Positions 16,642-26,481 of a DNA stretch of 64,000 nt are shown here, piece by piece. The notes under the pieces were generated by a model that did no database searches, had not been told where the DNA came from, and saw nothing but the letters and a program-made list of their open reading frames with translations. The first letter of the stretch is position 1. Each line of letters opens with the position of its first letter. Origin of the DNA: Debaryomyces hansenii CBS767 (taxonomy: Eukaryota; Ascomycota; Pichiomycetes; Serinales; Debaryomycetaceae). The translations under genes were made by a program, and so were the position numbers. Location: contig NC_006047.2 of the NCBI RefSeq assembly GCF_000006445.2, positions 1,302,001 to 1,366,000 on the forward strand, given 5' to 3'.

Positions 16642-18552
16642 ATGTTATTTCTATATAGTTGCTTGATATTCGTCACCTATCTCTTAGGCATATCTGAGGC
16701 GTTTTACTTGCCCGGTGTTGCCCCAACAAATTATAAGAAGGGTGATACAATTCCATTATTAGTTAACCATTTGGCACCAACACTTCGTCATAGAACGAGC
16801 AATGGAAAGGGTAACATTGATATGAAAACATATATTTATTCTTATGATTATTATTATCCAAAATTCCATTTCTGTTCACCAGAAGGAGGTCCTAAAAAGC
16901 AATCAGAATCGTTAGGTTCAATTATATTTGGTGACAGAATTTTCAATTCTCCATTTGAAATAAACATGTTAGAAGAAACCAAATGTAAAACGTTATGTTC
17001 ATCGCAATATTCCAGCACTGATGCTGTTTTTGTTAACAGAAATATTAGGGCTGGTTATAATTATAATTGGATTATCGATGGATTACCAGCTGCGCAACAT
17101 GCTTATGATCATAATACGAACGACGAATTTTACGGTTCAGGGTTTTCCATAGGTGAAATTGATGATCAAGGAGGAGCACATTTATATAACCACTTTGACA
17201 TTCATATTGAATACCACCAAAGAAGCGAAAACAATTATAGAGTCGTCGGTGTGACTGTTAACCCATTCTCATGGGATAGAAGTGGTATAACTGAAACAGA
17301 TAATAAAGAAAAGATATGCTCGCCGGAATTGAAGAAGGTTTCTTTAAAGAAAGAACCCCAGACGAATGTAATGTTTACTTATTCAGTTTACTTCGAAGAA
17401 TCTACAACCCCTTGGGCCACTAGATGGGATAAATACTTACATGTATATGATCCAAAGATTCAATGGTTTTCTTTGATTAATTTCTCATTGATTGTAATCA
17501 TTTTAGGTATAATCATTGCACATATTTTAATGAGAACTTTAAAAAATGATATTGTCAAATATAATGAAGTTAACTTGGATGATGATATTTCCGATGAAAG
17601 TGGATGGAAGTTGGTTCATGCAGATGTGTTTAGACCTCCTCAACATAAATTATTATTGTCGGTCTTACTTGGTAGTGGTGTTCAAATCTTTTTAATGGCA
17701 CTTACTACTATCATATTTGCGTTATTTGGTTTGTTGTCTCCGTCAAATAGAGGTGCATTATCGACGTTTATGTTCATTTTGTACATATTTCTCAGTATAA
17801 TCTCTTCCTTTGTTTCAAGCTACCTTTATAGATTTTTTGGAGGTGAAAATTGGAAATTGAATACGATTTTAACGCCGACCTTGGTTCCAGGTGTTTTGTT
17901 TACTATTTTTCTTTTATTGAACTTTTTCTTGATTTATGCTGAATCTTCCGGTGCAATTCCTATTGGCACAATGTTTGCTATGACAACGATATGGTTTGTG
18001 ATTTCAATTCCTTTATCGGTTGTTGGATCAATATTAGCGTCTAAGAAGTCCATGTTAGCTATACCTGTCAGAACTAATCAAATTCCTAGACAAATTCCTC
18101 AACAGCCATGGTACTTGAGAAATTTCCCGCTAATGATTATTTCAGGAATATTTCCATTCGGATCAATTGCAGTAGAAATGTATTTCATTTACTCCTCATT
18201 ATGGTTCAACAAAATATTTTATATGTTTGGATTTTTATTCTTTTGCTTTATCTTAATGATGTTGACATCAGCGTTAATTTCAGTCTTAATGGTTTATTAT
18301 ACATTATGTTCTGAGAATTACAAATGGCACTGGAAATCCCTTTTTATTGGTGGAGGTTGTTCGATTTATGTCTTCTTACACTCATTGTTTTTGATAAGTG
18401 GGTACAAATTAGAAGGTGTATCGTCGATTGTATTGTACGTGGGTTATTCCGCCGTGACTTCTCTTTTGGTTTTCCTTTGCTGTGGTACTGTTGGATTCGT
18501 CAGTAGTTTATTTTTCGTCAGAAAAATTTATGCTCAAATCAAGATTGATTAA
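16642..18552 (+). CDS. EMP70: TM9SF/nonaspanin endosomal-Golgi membrane protein Emp70 family
   Basis: Predicted 636-residue nine-pass membrane protein of the transmembrane-9 superfamily. It has a cleavable signal peptide (residues 1-20, ending near GISEAFYLPG), a lumenal domain of about 260 residues with the family start FYLPGVAPTNY and GDTIPLLVN, then a first membrane segment (about 275-298) and eight more in the C-terminal half. The conserved WKLVHADVFRPP motif lies between the first and second segments. The C terminus KIYAQIKID fits the family KxD/E Golgi retention signal. Yeast members (Emp70/Tmn1, Tmn2, Tmn3) act in endosomal sorting, adhesion and copper handling; this sequence is nearest in layout to Emp70/Tmn2. 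The paralogue cannot be settled without alignment. Confidence 0.88.
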   Translation: MLFLYSCLIFVTYLLGISEAFYLPGVAPTNYKKGDTIPLLVNHLAPTLRHRTSNGKGNIDMKTYIYSYDYYYPKFHFCSPEGGPKKQSESLGSIIFGDRIFNSPFEINMLEETKCKTLCSSQYSSTDAVFVNRNIRAGYNYNWIIDGLPAAQHAYDHNTNDEFYGSGFSIGEIDDQGGAHLYNHFDIHIEYHQRSENNYRVVGVTVNPFSWDRSGITETDNKEKICSPELKKVSLKKEPQTNVMFTYSVYFEESTTPWATRWDKYLHVYDPKIQWFSLINFSLIVIILGIIIAHILMRTLKNDIVKYNEVNLDDDISDESGWKLVHADVFRPPQHKLLLSVLLGSGVQIFLMALTTIIFALFGLLSPSNRGALSTFMFILYIFLSIISSFVSSYLYRFFGGENWKLNTILTPTLVPGVLFTIFLLLNFFLIYAESSGAIPIGTMFAMTTIWFVISIPLSVVGSILASKKSMLAIPVRTNQIPRQIPQQPWYLRNFPLMIISGIFPFGSIAVEMYFIYSSLWFNKIFYMFGFLFFCFILMMLTSALISVLMVYYTLCSENYKWHWKSLFIGGGCSIYVFLHSLFLISGYKLEGVSSIVLYVGYSAVTSLLVFLCCGTVGFVSSLFFVRKIYAQIKID

Positions 18553-18678
18553 TTTGATTAATCTTCTGCATTTGTATACATAGTACGAATGCTGGGCTTT
18601 ATTAATTTAGGTCGCAAAAATAAATATTATTAAAGTACATAATGGCTATTTATATAGACAAATGATAATCCTCACGTA

Positions 18679-21294
18679 TTAATACCAACCTTCATTATCT
18701 TCTTTATCAATAAAAGGCATGATAGAATTGACAAACTCGTTTTTCCATTGCATTATATCAGATTCTTTATTCAGTGCTTGGTTTGGCATGTTAAAATTCA
18801 AGTTGTAATATTCAATTTTATTCTTAATTAGATTCATGGAAAACTGTCCCAAGATAATCGAAGGATTGTATGACTTATTCAAATTACTGTTTAACAAATT
18901 GAATGCGATTGAAAGATCATTATTGATTTTGATCAATTTGTTGATAAGATCAGGATCATTGTTTAATTTGACTAAGCTATCAATTATCAATTTGCAAAGC
19001 TTAATCAATTTATACGATTGTCCAAACGAAATATTCAAAACAGGTGTGAATAATTCAGAATTATAATTGTTGCTGTTTGTACCAGGACTATTGGTGTTAG
19101 AATTTTGCGAACTTATCGTAGAAATATAGTTGGCTAAATTAATAATAGTTTGTGATAACTTTTTGACTGATTTGCATAACCGAAAATGATGCTCATGAAT
19201 TGTATCATCAACTCTATCTTCAATAGACGTCGTATTCAAGACTTGATTAAGTTCATGTAAATATTCAATCAAATCATATTTATCTTTGTTGAAATTGATA
19301 AATAAAGATGCAAAATCTTGAGATTGTTGTAAATCAGCACCATAATTCCAATCATCTTTATTTCTCTTGAGAGTATACTTCAACGAATCATCTACAACCA
19401 TTTCATCTCTCGTATTAATCAAACTACTCAAGAGTTTCGAAATCTTGAAATTGAGTATACCTTGATTATCAATACTCATAGGAATCAACTTGGCCAAATT
19501 ATCATACAAGAAGTCTACCAATTTATTGTTATGGATAGTATTTTGGATTCCAAAACTTAGACAATGAAAATTATCCATTATCGATAAACAATAATAAAGT
19601 TTGGGCAAATATAACTTAATATCATCAGGGGCCAAGTCTTTGATATTGTTCTTGATTAATAGATTGAAATTCTCTAGAACTTTAAAGTCATTCAAAATTG
19701 ATGATGTCAATGAAATACCCAATGAATATGTATCACCATTCAATAAAATAGAATAATTTATTAGGATCAATGATGAAAAAAATAAGATAAGAATATTATC
19801 ATTTAACTTTATTCCAAAGTTATTAAATGGATATAATTGCAAAATTCGTAAGATTAGATTAATATTATCGTTGATATTCTGAAATTGGAAATTATTCAAA
19901 TTTGTTAAGGAACTGTTGAACAATTCCACAATCACCTTAGTTTGATCATTAAGGACTAGGCCGTCTAAAATATTCACTATCAATTTTTGGTCAAATGGTA
20001 GGATCGGGAAATTATTATGGAATTTTGTATAGTATATGGATAAGTTTTGCTCAATTGAATTATGAGGAACTTTGGAATATGTCTGGGGGGTACCATAGGT
20101 CGCACTTTGTGGTAAATTTGGACGATAGACAGGGGATATAGTAACATGTGGTGCTGTAGAATAATACATATTTTGTGGAGGTGGAGCTTGTTGATCGTGG
20201 GGAGACATTATCACTTGTTGATGTGGATGGGGTTGTTGGGATAATACCAAGTTTTTGTTCATCCTGCCATTTAGACTTGATAATGAACTAATCGAGTTTC
20301 TAGGTGACAATGATTGAGACGATTGCCTTGATTGTTTAAACGACCTGATAGAATAAAAATCATCATCGCTATCAGATATCCCCATATCGCTTGAAATTGA
20401 GTTCGACGTTTTCAAAGAAGGCAACCTTGATCTTGAACCATTTGAAGAATTTGACGAAACAGAATCAACGGATAATTTACGATTATGTATGGAATTGAAT
20501 GAATTGCTATTATTATTATTATTATTAGCATTATTGTTACCAGGCATCTCGTAAGGAACCTTCCAAAACGGACCTTGGATTGGGGGACTGTGGGTAGCAT
20601 GGTAATTATTAGAAGGCGTGTTTGAGGTAGTAGTTGAAGTTGATATTTGTTGGTCGACTGGTGGGGGATTCAAAATCCCGTTCAATGGTGAGGATGGGTT
20701 CGATCCTTGCTCAATGTTCTTCACCGATGCTACAGCAGGAGGTAAGACGTTAATCTTTGGTTGAGCATAAGCCCCAATTAATGGTGGCAAAATAATAGGT
20801 GAGCCAGATTGAGCAGTTCCAGACGTAACAATCGTAGAAGTGGCTGTCGGTGGGGAGGTAGTAGTAGCTCCCGTTACTGAATTTCTCTGCAAAGAGTTAG
20901 GGTACGGTAATGGCTGGTTCTTGGTTTCCAACGTAAATGACTTCTTTCTCGTGCTCGAAGTGCTTTCCAACTTGTCTTCCAAATCCCGAATGTAACCTTT
21001 GGATGGGCCTCTCTTTAAGGGCACCCTCGAAAAAGTACACTTTTCGCCGTTCTTCACACAATTGTTGCATATCTTTGTCACTGTTTGCAACGATGAACTC
21101 AACTCCGCATCACACCTAATCTTCTTCCTTCTGCATGCATCACAAGCTCTCGAAACCTTTGACCGTTTCCGTGGCGCTGAACTATTCTCATTGGTATTTG
21201 TTATTTCCGGTCCCGTCTCTGTTGCTACAATCGTGTCAGACTTGTCCTTTGGTGACCTATCTCCATTTTCAGGAGATTCGTTAACTCCTGGCAT
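18679..21294 (-). CDS. RGT1: Zn2Cys6 glucose-responsive repressor Rgt1-like
   Basis: Predicted 871-residue regulator resembling Rgt1, which represses hexose-transporter genes until glucose inactivates it. The Zn cluster has cysteines at 51, 54, 61, 76, 79 and 86; the loop between Cys3 and Cys4 is unusually long (14 residues). The Rgt1-specific extension RVPLKRGPSKGY and an adjoining short coiled segment (YIRDLEDKLE) follow directly. The middle is low complexity (Ser, Asn, Pro, Gln, with an Asn run coded by AAT repeats around 20508-20527), and the C-terminal 430 residues form the Leu/Asn-rich regulatory region. The frame is open 12 codons further upstream but without ATG, so 21294 is the start. 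Saccharomyces also has the paralogue EDS1. Confidence 0.8.
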   Translation of the reverse strand: MPGVNESPENGDRSPKDKSDTIVATETGPEITNTNENSSAPRKRSKVSRACDACRRKKIRCDAELSSSLQTVTKICNNCVKNGEKCTFSRVPLKRGPSKGYIRDLEDKLESTSSTRKKSFTLETKNQPLPYPNSLQRNSVTGATTTSPPTATSTIVTSGTAQSGSPIILPPLIGAYAQPKINVLPPAVASVKNIEQGSNPSSPLNGILNPPPVDQQISTSTTTSNTPSNNYHATHSPPIQGPFWKVPYEMPGNNNANNNNNNSNSFNSIHNRKLSVDSVSSNSSNGSRSRLPSLKTSNSISSDMGISDSDDDFYSIRSFKQSRQSSQSLSPRNSISSLSSLNGRMNKNLVLSQQPHPHQQVIMSPHDQQAPPPQNMYYSTAPHVTISPVYRPNLPQSATYGTPQTYSKVPHNSIEQNLSIYYTKFHNNFPILPFDQKLIVNILDGLVLNDQTKVIVELFNSSLTNLNNFQFQNINDNINLILRILQLYPFNNFGIKLNDNILILFFSSLILINYSILLNGDTYSLGISLTSSILNDFKVLENFNLLIKNNIKDLAPDDIKLYLPKLYYCLSIMDNFHCLSFGIQNTIHNNKLVDFLYDNLAKLIPMSIDNQGILNFKISKLLSSLINTRDEMVVDDSLKYTLKRNKDDWNYGADLQQSQDFASLFINFNKDKYDLIEYLHELNQVLNTTSIEDRVDDTIHEHHFRLCKSVKKLSQTIINLANYISTISSQNSNTNSPGTNSNNYNSELFTPVLNISFGQSYKLIKLCKLIIDSLVKLNNDPDLINKLIKINNDLSIAFNLLNSNLNKSYNPSIILGQFSMNLIKNKIEYYNLNFNMPNQALNKESDIMQWKNEFVNSIMPFIDKEDNEGWY

Positions 21295-21785
21295 TCTCTG
21301 ACTATATGAAATAGATATTATATCGACCAAAAAAAAAAATTCAATAATTCCCCTAGTAGTTGTAAAATCTGAATTTTTCCAATTAAAAATAATACCTACT
21401 TGCTTCCGGGTTTTTTCAACTTATGGGAAGTTTTTTAAATTGTCTTACTGATATTAGTAACTATTATTGGCTTTTACTCCTTACCAATGGTTAACTTTAT
21501 CACAACACCTTCTTTTTAGATGTGTAGGTTTCAACTATCTATAATATACTCAGATTCAATTGTCGGAAAAACCAATTTTGAAAAGGGCATTAATTATGTC
21601 CCTCCACAACACACAAAAAAAGTTTCCGGGGAAATTCTACGGCTTACATAATGCCTTGTGAGTTTTGGAAATGACCCGGGGCATTTCGGTGGAGGTAGAG
21701 GGGTGCAGTGAATTGTTCCGAAGAACCGAGCGAATTTATTATCATTTTGTTATATAAGCATACGACAAATAGTTTTCCACCCAAG

Positions 21786-21818
<33 letters not shown>

Positions 21819-21935
21819 TAGTAGATAGAATGAAACAGAGTATGACCGTAGTAGAAGGTATATAAACTGGACTAGGCGAATGTATATTAGAAATTAAACA
21901 GGTCATGGACCTATATATGTATAAGTATGAGTTGG
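21295..21935. other. Intergenic region: RGT1 promoter and ARG81 3' flank
   Basis: About 640 bp. It contains an uninterrupted (AG)12 at 21795-21818 inside a longer purine run from 21783, a few poly-A tracts near the RGT1 start and no convincing gene. Confidence 0.6.
21795..21818. repeat. (AG)12 dinucleotide microsatellite
   Basis: Twelve perfect AG units within a purine-only stretch from 21783 to 21818. It is noncoding, about 120 bp past the ARG81 stop and 500 bp upstream of RGT1. Confidence 0.9.
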
Positions 21936-24125
21936 TTAAACCAAACACAACACGATATCCCACTCACGTACCATGTCCATCCAACTATGGGTTTCGCCGA
22001 TCTCTCGCCGTTTCCACACCTCGTAAAGAAGTTGCTTACCTCTCCAGTAGTTGAAGTAGCCCATTTCTTTCGACGACCACAACAGTTTTATATCGCGATG
22101 CAACGTTACATCTATGGCGTCGCTGCCACACACCAAGAGGGCCCAAAAGGATGGCTTGAACTCGAACTCGGGAACCTGTCTGTTGATGGTGACTAATTCG
22201 CGTAGATGGGCGAGAGAATGTTGTATGTACCGCTGGTATTTGTCTGGAGTCGCATCTTGCACGAGGCGATAGAAATAAACCTTGAGTGCATTGTGAAATG
22301 CCATAATATAATGAAATAGCGCCTGGTGGAACCGCAGAATATACACACGCTCTATTTCCTTCAAAATTGGGTTGTACTTCTCGTTGTATAGTTTCCAATG
22401 CACGTTGACGTCCCACTCAGAGATCAATTGTTCTACGTCTGCACAGACTTTAAAGAAGTGCCTTGGAAACTCATTTCGAGCTCGGAAGATATTTTTATGG
22501 TTGGTTAAATCGACAGCTTTCTTGAAAAGCTTGATCAACGAACGCGGTATACCATACATGAGATATATGGAATCGGTATCAACCCCTGGTGTCGGAATCC
22601 ACGGCTTTACAGGAAGGTCAGGGCCTAATTTTTTTCTCGCAGCTTCTATTAGATTATGACTTGCACCCAGCTCCTTGTAGTTTTCTTCATCAGCTGGATC
22701 AATTGAATACGTGAATACATTAATTGAATGAGTAGACTCGAAGAATACGCTTATGAGCCGAAATGTGCTGGTAAGATATTTTGATAAATCCAGTAGGGCA
22801 TCTGTTTCTTTAAACTTGCTTTGTAATATGAATCCTCCAATTGCAAATAGTAATTCATAATTTTCAAATACACTGAAATAATTATCGGCCTGGATTTGCA
22901 ATATAATACAGAGCAATAACAAATTTTCATACTCATTGGTGTTGTCATCCATGTTATTGTCGTATTCATCTAGATGATAATCAAGCAAAGTTATGCTCAT
23001 CTTTCTCAATTCAATGCTTAACTTAAGATACTCGTTCATATGGTATGTTTCATTTTCGTTAATTACGTTATTCGATAGCCCGTTGGATATTTGAATTGCT
23101 GAAAGACTGAATGAAAGGTATACAATACCGAGCTTAATGTGATTCTTTAATTGAGACATATTGGCGTTTTCCTCTGGTTTCATTTTAATGTTCGTCCAAG
23201 ATGCAAAATTCATGCAAACAAATTCACATATGATATTATTAATGAACGGCATAACTATGGTTTCCCAATAATTATTGGCATATTTTACTCTCACAAAAGA
23301 TAAGGTTACTTCTTTAAACTTATTTAATAATTCTTTAAATAGACTTGTTAATTGTAAATCATTTGAAACAGGTAATTTGTAAAAGAGCCTTCCCAAAATA
23401 CTCTGATCCGCAAGCCAATCATCTGAATCGATATTCGGAAAAAATTTAGGATACAATATATGCAACATATTCTGCTCATTCAACTTATAGTCTATTCCTT
23501 TAATGGCTAATGTTGTTAACTTAGCAGAGTCTAACAATTCATAATGAACCCAAGAATTATTATTCTTAGAAAAAATGGATCCTTCAATTTCATTACGCAG
23601 GTTATAATCGGTACCTTTGTTGCTATTGTGGTTATTATAAATTTCGTTATTACGATCAGAGTTTTCGCTATCGCTCTCATCGTTGTAATTGTTCTGCCAT
23701 TCATAGGGTTCTTGACCCAGTAGCTTTTGTCTTTTCAAGCCTTCTATGCTGTATACGCTAAACGGTCCAACTCTGCAATTAGGACTTTTATTTTGTTGTG
23801 AAATGATCTCTAATTTGTTCAAACTATTACTCACTTCTTTAAACGTTTCATACAACAGCGAGTTTGAGAATTTAACAAAATCAATATTCCGTCTCTGAAA
23901 TGTAGATTCTGAATTTCCATCGTTTTCCTCTGAACCAAGACAGATCAATGCATTATTATCCTTAGAAATAGTCAACGGATTTGACCATCCCAACTTGATA
24001 TTATAACCAGCACAATCAATACCGGCCTTAATACATCTCTGACACTTCGGTCTCCGCAAATCACATTTAACCTTCCTAGATCTACAAGTCCAACAACCAT
24101 CAAAGTTTCGACTCTTTCGTACCAT
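21936..24125 (-). CDS. ARG81: Arginine-metabolism Zn2Cys6 regulator Arg81 (ArgRII)
   Basis: Predicted 729-residue arginine sensor/regulator. In yeast, Arg81 with Arg80, Mcm1 and Arg82 represses arginine biosynthesis and activates catabolism. The Zn2Cys6 cluster is at the extreme N terminus (cysteines 11, 14, 21, 28, 31, 38), followed by AGYNIKLGW, a linker typical of Arg81. The C-terminal part has the conserved fungal-specific block with FHQALFHYIMAFHNALK, FWALLVCGSDAID and MGYFNYWRGKQLLYEVW. An acidic/Asn-rich insert lies around residues 150-190. It is shorter than the 880-residue yeast protein. The ATG at 24125 puts the zinc cluster at the expected position. It shares a 152-bp divergent promoter with the BTB gene. 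Confidence 0.82.
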   Translation of the reverse strand: MVRKSRNFDGCWTCRSRKVKCDLRRPKCQRCIKAGIDCAGYNIKLGWSNPLTISKDNNALICLGSEENDGNSESTFQRRNIDFVKFSNSLLYETFKEVSNSLNKLEIISQQNKSPNCRVGPFSVYSIEGLKRQKLLGQEPYEWQNNYNDESDSENSDRNNEIYNNHNSNKGTDYNLRNEIEGSIFSKNNNSWVHYELLDSAKLTTLAIKGIDYKLNEQNMLHILYPKFFPNIDSDDWLADQSILGRLFYKLPVSNDLQLTSLFKELLNKFKEVTLSFVRVKYANNYWETIVMPFINNIICEFVCMNFASWTNIKMKPEENANMSQLKNHIKLGIVYLSFSLSAIQISNGLSNNVINENETYHMNEYLKLSIELRKMSITLLDYHLDEYDNNMDDNTNEYENLLLLCIILQIQADNYFSVFENYELLFAIGGFILQSKFKETDALLDLSKYLTSTFRLISVFFESTHSINVFTYSIDPADEENYKELGASHNLIEAARKKLGPDLPVKPWIPTPGVDTDSIYLMYGIPRSLIKLFKKAVDLTNHKNIFRARNEFPRHFFKVCADVEQLISEWDVNVHWKLYNEKYNPILKEIERVYILRFHQALFHYIMAFHNALKVYFYRLVQDATPDKYQRYIQHSLAHLRELVTINRQVPEFEFKPSFWALLVCGSDAIDVTLHRDIKLLWSSKEMGYFNYWRGKQLLYEVWKRREIGETHSWMDMVREWDIVLCLV

Positions 24126-24277
24126 ATATTATGCGATTAATGTAATTCAATTCCACCTTTTCTTTTCTTGTATATCTATCAAAGCCTTATCTCGTCCTGA
24201 AAAATTAAAAAAAAGATCTACGGAATTTATCGCAAAATTTATCTCATGAGTTTTTTTCTTAACGGACAAGAGTATAA

Positions 24278-25633
24278 ATGGTAGATAACTTCATTAACGT
24301 TGAAATCTCTGAGGAATTCGATCCGCAGATCCCAAGGATTTTATCTCATGAAAGGATATATTCAATTCAAGTTGGATACAAGTTATTCAAGTTAAGTGGT
24401 GCATCGTTATCGTCAGATGCCCCATCATATTTTACGAGATTCTTCTTACAAGAGGGAAATAATGATAAAGCTCTATTTATTGATAGAAATCCATTAACCT
24501 TTGAAAAGATATTTCAGCACCTACAAGGGTATCAAATAAACGTTGAGAATGAGTATGAATTTGTATATCTATTGCTGGATTGTTATTATTTTGGATTGAA
24601 AAGACTACAACAAATTTTAAAGGATGAAGATATATTTGCTACTATCGGTAGTAAGTCTTTCAAGATTTCAAAGAGTTTGTTAGTTAATAGTGGAAATTAC
24701 CCAAATTTCTTCAGTATTAGTTACGAAAGCATGCTTACTGATAACTCAAAAATAATAGAACAAAAAAATATAATTAGACCCCCACCCCAAAAGCCGGCTA
24801 CAGTTAATTCCAGATCCCCTGAACTTTTCAATGATCTATTAGAATTGTTACGGGGTAATTCTCTAGTTATCAAGAATGATGAACATAGGCACTTATTAAT
24901 TAGAGAATGTAAATATTATCGCTTCCTAGAATTGGAACAAAGAATCATTAAGTACAAAGTAATTAATAACCCGTTTAATGATTTTGGAAATCAAGAGATT
25001 ATAATAAGACTCAATGATCTACACATCAAAGGAATAATAAGTGACCCATCTATTAAAAATATGAATGGCAAATTTCCAATTCAATATCAACGACCCTTTA
25101 TATCAAAAGAACCGAGGAGAACATTGATATTTCAATTAGATTCCAGCTATTCTGAAATCTCCAACAGGAAATATTCCGAAGTTAAGCTTATTTTAGTTAA
25201 AAAATTCAATATAATTATGGTTCAATTGACAAATTCAATGTGCCTAAAATTTGTACTGTTGTTCAGGGCAGTGGCGGATGAGTTTTTAGTAGAGGATTTA
25301 GATTCTGACATACCCTCAATTTGTATTTTTACAGATATTAGTGACTGTAAGACGGTAATCAATGGATTGGAAATGAAAAATAATTGGGTATCTGAAATGT
25401 TACAAAATATTGCGTCACCGTCTGAATCTGAAGAATTGACTAAAGATTCGATAAGTACAAAAAAAAGGAAACTATGTAATGAAATAAAAGGGGACAAAAT
25501 CGAGTTTATAAAATTAACTGAGTCATTATGGAAAGTCTATTTAATGGGAAGGAAACTAAGCTTACAAGGAGTCTCTATCGAAGGTGTCACTGACGAAAAA
25601 TCATTTAGAGAACGTAACTTCAGCTTTTTATAA
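24278..25633 (+). CDS. BTB/POZ (KCTD-type T1) domain protein, YLR108C/YDR132C-like
   Basis: Predicted 451-residue protein with an N-terminal T1-type BTB fold (about residues 28-112). The recognisable features are YKLFKLSGASLSSDAPSYF, FIDRNPLTFEKIFQHLQGY and YYFGLKRL. A second BTB-like segment follows (about 120-230; KSFKISKSLLVNSGNYPNFF, a proline-rich interruption, then LLELLRGN and CKYYRFLELEQ). This double arrangement is what the yeast YLR108C/YDR132C pair shows; their function is not firmly known. The C-terminal half has no motif I can name. Related KCTD proteins are cullin-3 adaptors, but this is only an analogy here. It converges on the glycerol-3-phosphatase gene with a 53-bp gap. Confidence 0.75.
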   Translation: MVDNFINVEISEEFDPQIPRILSHERIYSIQVGYKLFKLSGASLSSDAPSYFTRFFLQEGNNDKALFIDRNPLTFEKIFQHLQGYQINVENEYEFVYLLLDCYYFGLKRLQQILKDEDIFATIGSKSFKISKSLLVNSGNYPNFFSISYESMLTDNSKIIEQKNIIRPPPQKPATVNSRSPELFNDLLELLRGNSLVIKNDEHRHLLIRECKYYRFLELEQRIIKYKVINNPFNDFGNQEIIIRLNDLHIKGIISDPSIKNMNGKFPIQYQRPFISKEPRRTLIFQLDSSYSEISNRKYSEVKLILVKKFNIIMVQLTNSMCLKFVLLFRAVADEFLVEDLDSDIPSICIFTDISDCKTVINGLEMKNNWVSEMLQNIASPSESEELTKDSISTKKRKLCNEIKGDKIEFIKLTESLWKVYLMGRKLSLQGVSIEGVTDEKSFRERNFSFL

Positions 25634-25686
25634 ATAAGATCTATTCCCATTATATTCAATATATAAAATAGAAATTCTAGACTAAG

Positions 25687-26481
25687 CTAAACCTCTAAGC
25701 CAACAAGTGACTTACGACGAATAGTATATTGCTCGTTGGCATAATAATATTCGTTAACAACCACTCTAAATTCGTCAGTCTCAGGATTATAATGATCTAT
25801 TTCAAATGACGATAAATCTTTCACCACTATATCTGCACCCGATTCCCAAACCTTTTCAGGGTCATAGGTTGAACATATACCAACAATCATAGCTCCTGCA
25901 CCTTTACCAGCCTTGATACCTGCAGGGGCATCTTCAAAAACGACAACCTTCTTATGGGGTGCATCATATCCTAGATTTTCTCTCGCCGATTGGTACCCTT
26001 GTGGATGAGGTTTTCCTTGCGCCACTTTTTCAGCTGTGATAAAACAATCAGGCTTCTCAATTGTTAATAATTTCAACCATTTAGAAGCCAATGGCAAAGT
26101 ACCAGAGGTAATAATCGCCCATCTTTGATGCTTATTATCAGTTTGGGTTCGTGATATCTCATCGAATCTTTTAACTAGCTCAACAGCCCCTGGAATCGGC
26201 TTTGCATATTGACCGAATGATTCAGGAATCGACGCTTCCCATTCCGTAACTTGTTTTTCTACTGCATCGTCTGGTGACCACTTAGCAATGACATCGAAGG
26301 TTCTACAACCATGTGATGTTTTTATGATCTCATCAGCATCAACATGCGGTCTGGTTTCTGCAAACCCCCTCCAAAACTCAGAAATTGCTCCTGTAGAGTT
26401 GACTAATGTACCATCGCAGTCAAATAATGCTGCATTAACATAAAATACTGCTGGAATTTTATTAGCTGGTTTCAAAGACAT
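25687..26481 (-). CDS. GPP1: DL-glycerol-3-phosphate phosphatase (HAD family)
   Basis: Predicted 264-residue HAD phosphatase. Glycerol-3-phosphatase makes glycerol, the compatible solute of osmotically stressed yeasts, after the Gpd1 step, in the cytosol. Motif I FDCDGTLV gives nucleophile Asp21 and general acid Asp23. Motif II is ITSGT, motif III the Lys in QGKPHPQGY, and motif IV FEDAPAGIKAG. The whole N-terminal half (ISEFWRGFAETRPHVDADE, SHGCRTFDVIAKWSP) and the C-terminal ETDEF...YYYAN follow Gpp1/Rhr2 rather than the 2-deoxyglucose phosphatases Dog1/2, though the two groups are close. The promoter side is a 919-bp gap shared with VMA16 that contains repeated CAGTACT and a GGAACGTTCC palindrome. 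Confidence 0.85.
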   Translation of the reverse strand: MSLKPANKIPAVFYVNAALFDCDGTLVNSTGAISEFWRGFAETRPHVDADEIIKTSHGCRTFDVIAKWSPDDAVEKQVTEWEASIPESFGQYAKPIPGAVELVKRFDEISRTQTDNKHQRWAIITSGTLPLASKWLKLLTIEKPDCFITAEKVAQGKPHPQGYQSARENLGYDAPHKKVVVFEDAPAGIKAGKGAGAMIVGICSTYDPEKVWESGADIVVKDLSSFEIDHYNPETDEFRVVVNEYYYANEQYTIRRKSLVGLEV

